From Euonymus europaeus (Eukaryota > Streptophyta > Magnoliopsida > Celastrales > Celastraceae): a DNA stretch of 64,000 nt. Shown one piece after another: positions 59,314 through 64,000 of the stretch. Location of the stretch: contig OY756970.1 of NCBI GenBank assembly GCA_963580455.1, positions 11,408,001 to 11,472,000 on the forward strand. Reading direction: 5' to 3'. The stretch's first letter is position 1; each line of letters starts with the position of its first letter. The notes below the pieces were generated by a model. It was not told the origin of the DNA and did no database searches. It saw only the letters and a list, made by a program, of their open reading frames with translations. The position numbers and the translations under genes were made by a program.

Positions 59314-62300
59314 TCAGCATCTGTATCGATATATACAACTTTGAAGAAGTTTATTCTTGATCACACGGAGCTCAACTACGATATCGCTGCTGTTCATCCT
59401 ATCTCTTGGGAATTCTGCAGAACAAGCAACTCCAACTCCAATTATTGAGACGAAGCATTCTTCATGAATTTTGTAACTGGCTGCCATGCTTCTCCAATTA
59501 TGACTATTGTCTGCACTTGTCTCCCCTTCTACTATTTCTGGAAGAAGTATAGGATCCGCAATCTCAACGGCTCGCTGAGCCAAGCTAGATTTAGCAAGAT
59601 TATGAAGGTCTAAACCATCTCTGAACATGTCATTTGTCGGCCTCTTCCCTGTGAACATCTCTAGCAGGAGGATTCCATAGCTATAGACATCGCCATTTGT
59701 TGACACCTCACTTCCCATGCCATATTCTGTAGTTAACACATCATATATATATATATATATCAAAAAAATTAATGAAGTTTATGTTATGCAAGGAAGAAAA
59801 GAAAGATTTTAATACCTGGCGGAGCATAACCAACGGATCCTCTTATCCCAGCAGAGCTTGCTTGACTAGTAGACAAGCTATTGGTGGCTTCCTGAAGAAA
59901 CTTTGATAATCCAAAATCACTAACATGTCCAATCATTTCATTGTCCAAAAGAACATTGCTTGGCTTCAGGTCACAGTGAACTATCCCAATTTGGCAATGA
60001 TGATGAAGATATTCCAATGCACAAGCGATGTCAATGGCAATATTTAGTCTCTGGAGAAAATTTAATTTCCTTGGAGCCTCATCAGTTCCAAGTATTGGAT
60101 GTAGCCACTCTTCTAGGCTCCCATTAACCATGAACTCGTAAACAAGAGCCTTGAAATCATTACCAAGATTATCAACTCCTGAACATGAAGTGAGTACTTT
60201 GACAAGATTCCGATGTCTCATATTCCTCAGTGCCTCACACTCTGATATGAAACTCTTGGAAGCTCCACGACGAAGAAGGTTAAGGACCTTGACAGCAATG
60301 ATCCATCCGTCCTGATCAAGAGTTCGTTTAAAAACTGAGCCAAAACTACCCACACCAATTCCTTTATAAACTGAGCCAAAACTACCCACGCCAATCAGAT
60401 TGGCTGAGGAGAATCCATCAGTAGCTTTTCGAAGATCTCCATATGACACATTCTTTGAGGAGTTCGACGTGGTCATTTTTCTTTTCTTTTTTAACCAGCA
60501 AAAATACAGAATGGACAGAGCAATAGTTACTCCCAAAATGACAGAAATAATACATATTGCCATCTTCAAATTGCGGGTCAAGGTCCTACTTTTGTGCTCT
60601 TTGAAATTGCATTTAGGCAGTTGTAATTCAGGCACACCCCCACAGAGTTTACTATTGTTCATGACTGAAACTGCACTTGCATTCTTCAAGGAACCCTTTA
60701 TGGGTACGGCACCCTCAAAATCATTGAAAGATAGATTTAAATATAGCAACTTAAAGTCTGCAAGGAATTCAGGAATTTTGCCTGACAAATTGTTGCGAGA
60801 AAGATCCAAATCTTGAATACCTTTTAAGGAACTTAATGATGCAGGGATGGACCCTTCAAAGAAATTACCCTGCATGAATAGTATCTCCAACAAAACGCAG
60901 CTGCTAAGACTGCTGGGAATTCTGCCAAACAACTTGTTGTCCGAGACATCCAATGAACCCAAATTTTCCAGCTTTCCAACTTCATTGGGAAGAGAACCAA
61001 TCAACTGGTTCTGAGATAAATCTAGAGCAAACGATAATGACGAAAGACTGAACAGTTCTGGAGGAATGGGACCGCTAAAAATGTTTTGATGAAGAAACAA
61101 TTGTTGCAAATTTTTGCATTTTGCCAAGCTTGGAGGGATGCTGCCCTGCAGTTTGTTTCTATCCAATCCAAGGCTGCTTAAGTTTGTCAAATTTCCCAAA
61201 GACGACGGAATTTTACCTGAGATTTTGTTTCCACCCAAATGCAAGACCACAAGCTTTTGAAGCTTTCCAATATCAAGAGGAATGTTACCTGAGAAATGGT
61301 TGTCATAAGCCTCCAGTCTCTCCAAGTTGATTAAATTTCCTATCCCAGCTGGAATGTTTCCAAATATTGAATTGCCATCTAGGGTCATGTAAAAGATCTC
61401 AGATGAGTAATTGCCAATAGACTCGGGCAGTTCTCCTCCGAGATTGTTATCGTTTATAGCCAACACCTCCAATCTGGTAGCATTTGCCAAAGAGGATAAG
61501 AAGCTTAATTCATTGGTTCCACCACTTCCAAGATGGTTTGCTGTAATGCCTAATTCCACAAGCTTGTGCAGCTTTTCCATGGAGGGTATACTTCCGGTAA
61601 ATTTGTTTTCTGTGATTGCAAATCGTACTAGATTTGAGGCATTTGATATAGAAAGTGGAACAGATCCCAAAAATTGATTATATTGAATGTAAAAAACTTG
61701 AAGATTTGGAAGTGTGATGGCTAAATTTGAGGGAAGAGTCCCATGAAGTTGGTTATTTCCAATGTAAAAGGTTGTGATAGAAGAGAGATTGAAGATTGAG
61801 GGAGGAATGTTGCCAGACAATCTATTTTCACCCAGAGAAAAATATTGAAGATTCTTCAGTCTGCCTAAGGCATCAGGAATGGACCCTTCTAACTGATTGT
61901 TAGTAGCAGAAAAAAACTGGAGAGCTGATAAGTTCCCAAGAGAAGATGGTATAGTTCCTTTCAGAGTATTGCTGCCCATATAAAGAAATTTGAGTTTCAT
62001 CAAGAAACCAAGCTCCACAGGTATTGTTCCTACCAGCTTGTTCAAACTAAATCTAATACCAATAAGGTTAGAGCAAGCAGATATGTTGATGGGAATTCTT
62101 CCACCAAGTGAATTATTGTGAAGTCCCAAACGTTGTAATCTTTGCAACCTACCAATTTCTGGAGGGATTCCAAAGTTGAATCTATTGTTAAAGAGCTGCA
62201 GTTCCCTTAGGAAGCTCAAGTTTCCAATGTATGGTGATATGGAACCCACGAGGTTTTTGGAAGGTAGAGTTAACATCACGACCCTCTGGCGCAGGCGACT

Positions 62301-62507
62301 GCATCTAACACCTTGCCATCTGCAGAAATGTCTAGTCCTGTTCCATGAGTTCAAAACTCCCAGAGGGTCATCAGTTATTTTGGCCTTAAATTGAAGCAAA
62401 GCTAGTTGGTCTGTCTCATTCCCTCCAAGGCCCTGGATAGGCAAGAGAAAGCAAGAGAGAAGAATAAAGAGAGTACAGATCAAGGAAAACGACCAGAGTT
62501 GCCTCAT
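59314..62507 (-). CDS. LRR receptor-like kinase, subfamily XII type, non-RD
   Basis: Plasma-membrane receptor kinase of the group that includes Xa21, FLS2 and EFR. The inferred structure is complement(join(59314..59726, 59816..62507)), 1034 residues, with one 89-bp GT...AG intron in the conserved place after GYAPPE. Start chosen: ATG at 62507 (MRQLWSFSLICTLF), which begins a signal peptide; an ATG 77 codons upstream adds an atypical leader. Signal peptide 1 to about 27; N-terminal LRR cap with DQLALLQFKAKI and HFCRWQGVRC; about 22 LRRs (LxxLxLxxNxLxGxIP); TM near 649-671; kinase from about 700. Seen: Lys in IIAVKVLN, catalytic loop VHCDLKPSN (Cys before Asp 846, so non-RD), SDFGLSK, GYAPPEYG. 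The glycine-rich loop is duplicated in tandem (36 bp). No stop breaks the spliced frame. Host gene, probably pathogen or peptide recognition; the ligand is unknown. Confidence 0.93.
60327..60398 (-). repeat. 36-bp in-frame tandem duplication of the kinase glycine-rich loop
   Basis: aaactgagccaaaactaccc occurs at 60332 and again at 60368. The protein reads GVGSFGSVYKGIGVGSFGSV followed by FKRTL where the family has a single GVGSFGSVYKGTL. Residues about 704-727. Confidence 0.95.
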
Positions 62508-63283
62508 TGAGCAGAAAAATGCTCGTTCACTAAAACTGAAGAATGAAGAATTGGAGACGCTTTCTAGTTGATCATCATTGGAATTTTGATTGGCTTTAGA
62601 TGAAAAAAATGATGGGGTTGAGGTAGCACTGACTACACAGATATCTATAAAGCATGAAATCAAGTTGGCATTATTCACAACAGTCACCATAGAAGAGTTG
62701 GCCCAGGAGGACTTTAAAAAGCTTATACAAGTTTCCACATACTTTGTTCCTCGACTTGAAAGCTAATACAATTCCCACACACTTTCTACAAAATATCTCG
62801 ACAACAAATTAAAAAGTGAGACCCGCGTGGATTCTACGTTAATGTGGTTCTCATTCTCTAACACTCGTTTCTTATCAGTACATACAACCCGTAAAACAAG
62901 CCGAGTTGAATATAGAAAGAGTAGTCATGAACCACTAGCCATTGTAGTGGAAGACTCTGAGTCAATTAGTCATTCAAGTCTAGAGGCATGTATCTTTAGA
63001 AAAAGTAATCAAGTTGACCAGTTGGAATATAGAACATAGATTAGCAATAGAGCGAACCCACCAAATGAATGGTAGAGAGAGAGAGAGAGAGAGGACAAAA
63101 AGATGGAAGATATTGATGACATTCCAAGAACTTATCAACCACAAGACAAAATAAAAGGACCTGGAATAATTTGAACTCATATGGACTTTATGTTTTCTTT
63201 GATGGCATTCATGATAGGCAGACGCGTTATAATATGCACTTTGAAAGTGTTTAAGGTAACCCTTTCATTAATGGATCCACAAC
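62508..63283 (-). promoter_or_regulatory. Upstream region of the receptor kinase gene
   Basis: Contains the presumed 5' UTR and promoter. A GA/TC run lies at 63073-63094. No TATA box could be assigned with confidence. The frame upstream of 62507 is open for 77 codons, but the translation (METCISFLKS ...) is not like a receptor N-terminus. Confidence 0.4.
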
Positions 63284-63778
63284 CATGGCGGATCTAGAAA
63301 ATAGTTTGAGGGTGGACTAATTGGTTAACAGGATTCGTTGCCTCCGAATTTTTTTAGGACTATTTATTTATATGACAACAAAAATTTGTGAAAAGAAATT
63401 CATATATTAATATGAAAATGAAGTCTTACAATCTAATTTTCAAATCCGAGAGACCAAGTCTCTAAGATACCAACTATACATGTAAGAAGATTACTAAGTA
63501 AATTCTCTACAAGTACTGTACCCGCCGAGTTTTCACCCAAAATAGTTGCCATAATCCAAATCAAAAAAGATAATTCACCATTCACGAAAGTGTTTCGTGA
63601 AATCGCCGTAGAGAGGGTGAGAGAGAAAAGGGATGTGAATAGTTAGTTAGAGCTTATTTTTAGGGTATAAGTAAATCTATTTTGAATATTATTGGACTTA
63701 TTTTGGATTCGTATATACTTAATAAAAAATTTCAAAAATTTGAGGATGGGCTCTAGGCCTCATGTACATCAGCCCCTG
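63284..63778. mobile_element. Old hAT-type MITE upstream of the kinase gene
   Basis: A 495-bp block starting CATGGCGGATCTAG and ending gtacatcagcccctg (inward CAGGGGCTGATG), with flanks tccacaac and ttcgcaac matching at 6 of 8 positions. The inner ends share inverted tttgagg / gggtgg-like sequence. It resembles plant hAT elements with CAGGGGCGGA termini, but the decay lowers confidence. Confidence 0.55.
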
Positions 63779-64000
63779 TTCGCAACCATAAGCTAAGTGC
63801 TCACTCAGTGGATTTGCAGCCCAGGTTCATTATTCAATTTATTTTCTCCAAGGTTTATTTCCTGTGCTCTTTATTCTATTGCTCTTGACCTAATTTTCAA
63901 TTTCCATAATCAATCACAAGTAGCTAATTTTGCTCTTATGGAATCATAGTAACATTTAAAGAGATTCGATAGAAAGTATTTTCATTAATTTAGCTATGCT

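Noticed and set aside
62508..62738. 77-residue N-terminal extension of the receptor kinase
   Set aside because: The signal peptide begins at the internal Met (62507); the extension is unlike any family member and is probably 5' UTR.
1..64000. CRISPR arrays, rRNA genes, tRNA genes, bacterial operons
   Set aside because: None seen; the repeats here are transposon-derived and the genes have spliceosomal introns.

Overview
The window is nuclear DNA of a flowering plant, probably a eudicot. The evidence is one host gene (a 22-repeat LRR receptor kinase of the subfamily XII type), plant-only transposon families (Tat-lineage Ty3/gypsy with a spliced antisense gene, Ty1/copia, FAR1-type Mutator-like elements, BED/hAT, CACTA) and AT-rich intergenic DNA with (TA)n runs. 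No bacterial gene layout, CRISPR array, rRNA or tRNA gene was seen.

Layout. 1-15193: two copies (1-1718, running off the left edge, and 13243-15193) of a long LTR family on the minus strand, around a non-coding interior with a Met-tRNA primer-binding site. This looks like a large non-coding retroelement (LARD). A Tat-lineage gypsy element (2545-10669, target duplication gctac) sits in its interior. 15194-20726: a minus-strand copia element cut by the LARD, by a lone LTR (15478-17694, taggc) and by a non-autonomous hAT (18827-20017, aagcctac). 20727-41704: a second copia, plus strand, split by a CACTA-like element (about 21250-37766). The CACTA has itself received a Mutator-like element (21352-28110, 9-bp duplication, itself carrying an LTR at 25056-27961), a lone LTR (28130-30439, taata) and an apparently intact autonomous hAT (31902-35475, agggtaag). 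41801-54850: two more Mutator-like segments of the same family, one with a SUMO-protease-like (ULP1) gene and one with the FAR1-type transposase, separated by AT-rich repeats. 54850-59313: AT-rich, no gene. 59314-62507: a minus-strand LRR receptor kinase gene with one intron. 63284-63778: an old hAT MITE upstream of it.

How the parts relate. Target-site duplications order most insertions, so the window is a readable stack: copia-2, then the CACTA and copia-M, then Mutator, hAT, LARD and lone LTRs, then elements inside those. Removing each insert with one duplication copy restores the reading frame of the host element where this was checked. The only element gene that reads fully open after splicing and has matching ends is the hAT transposase at 32617-35264. 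The Tat element has an open Gag-Pol frame and an open spliced antisense gene but has lost its 5' LTR. The remaining element genes carry stops, frameshifts or deletions. The receptor kinase looks functional apart from a 36-bp in-frame duplication of its glycine-rich loop.
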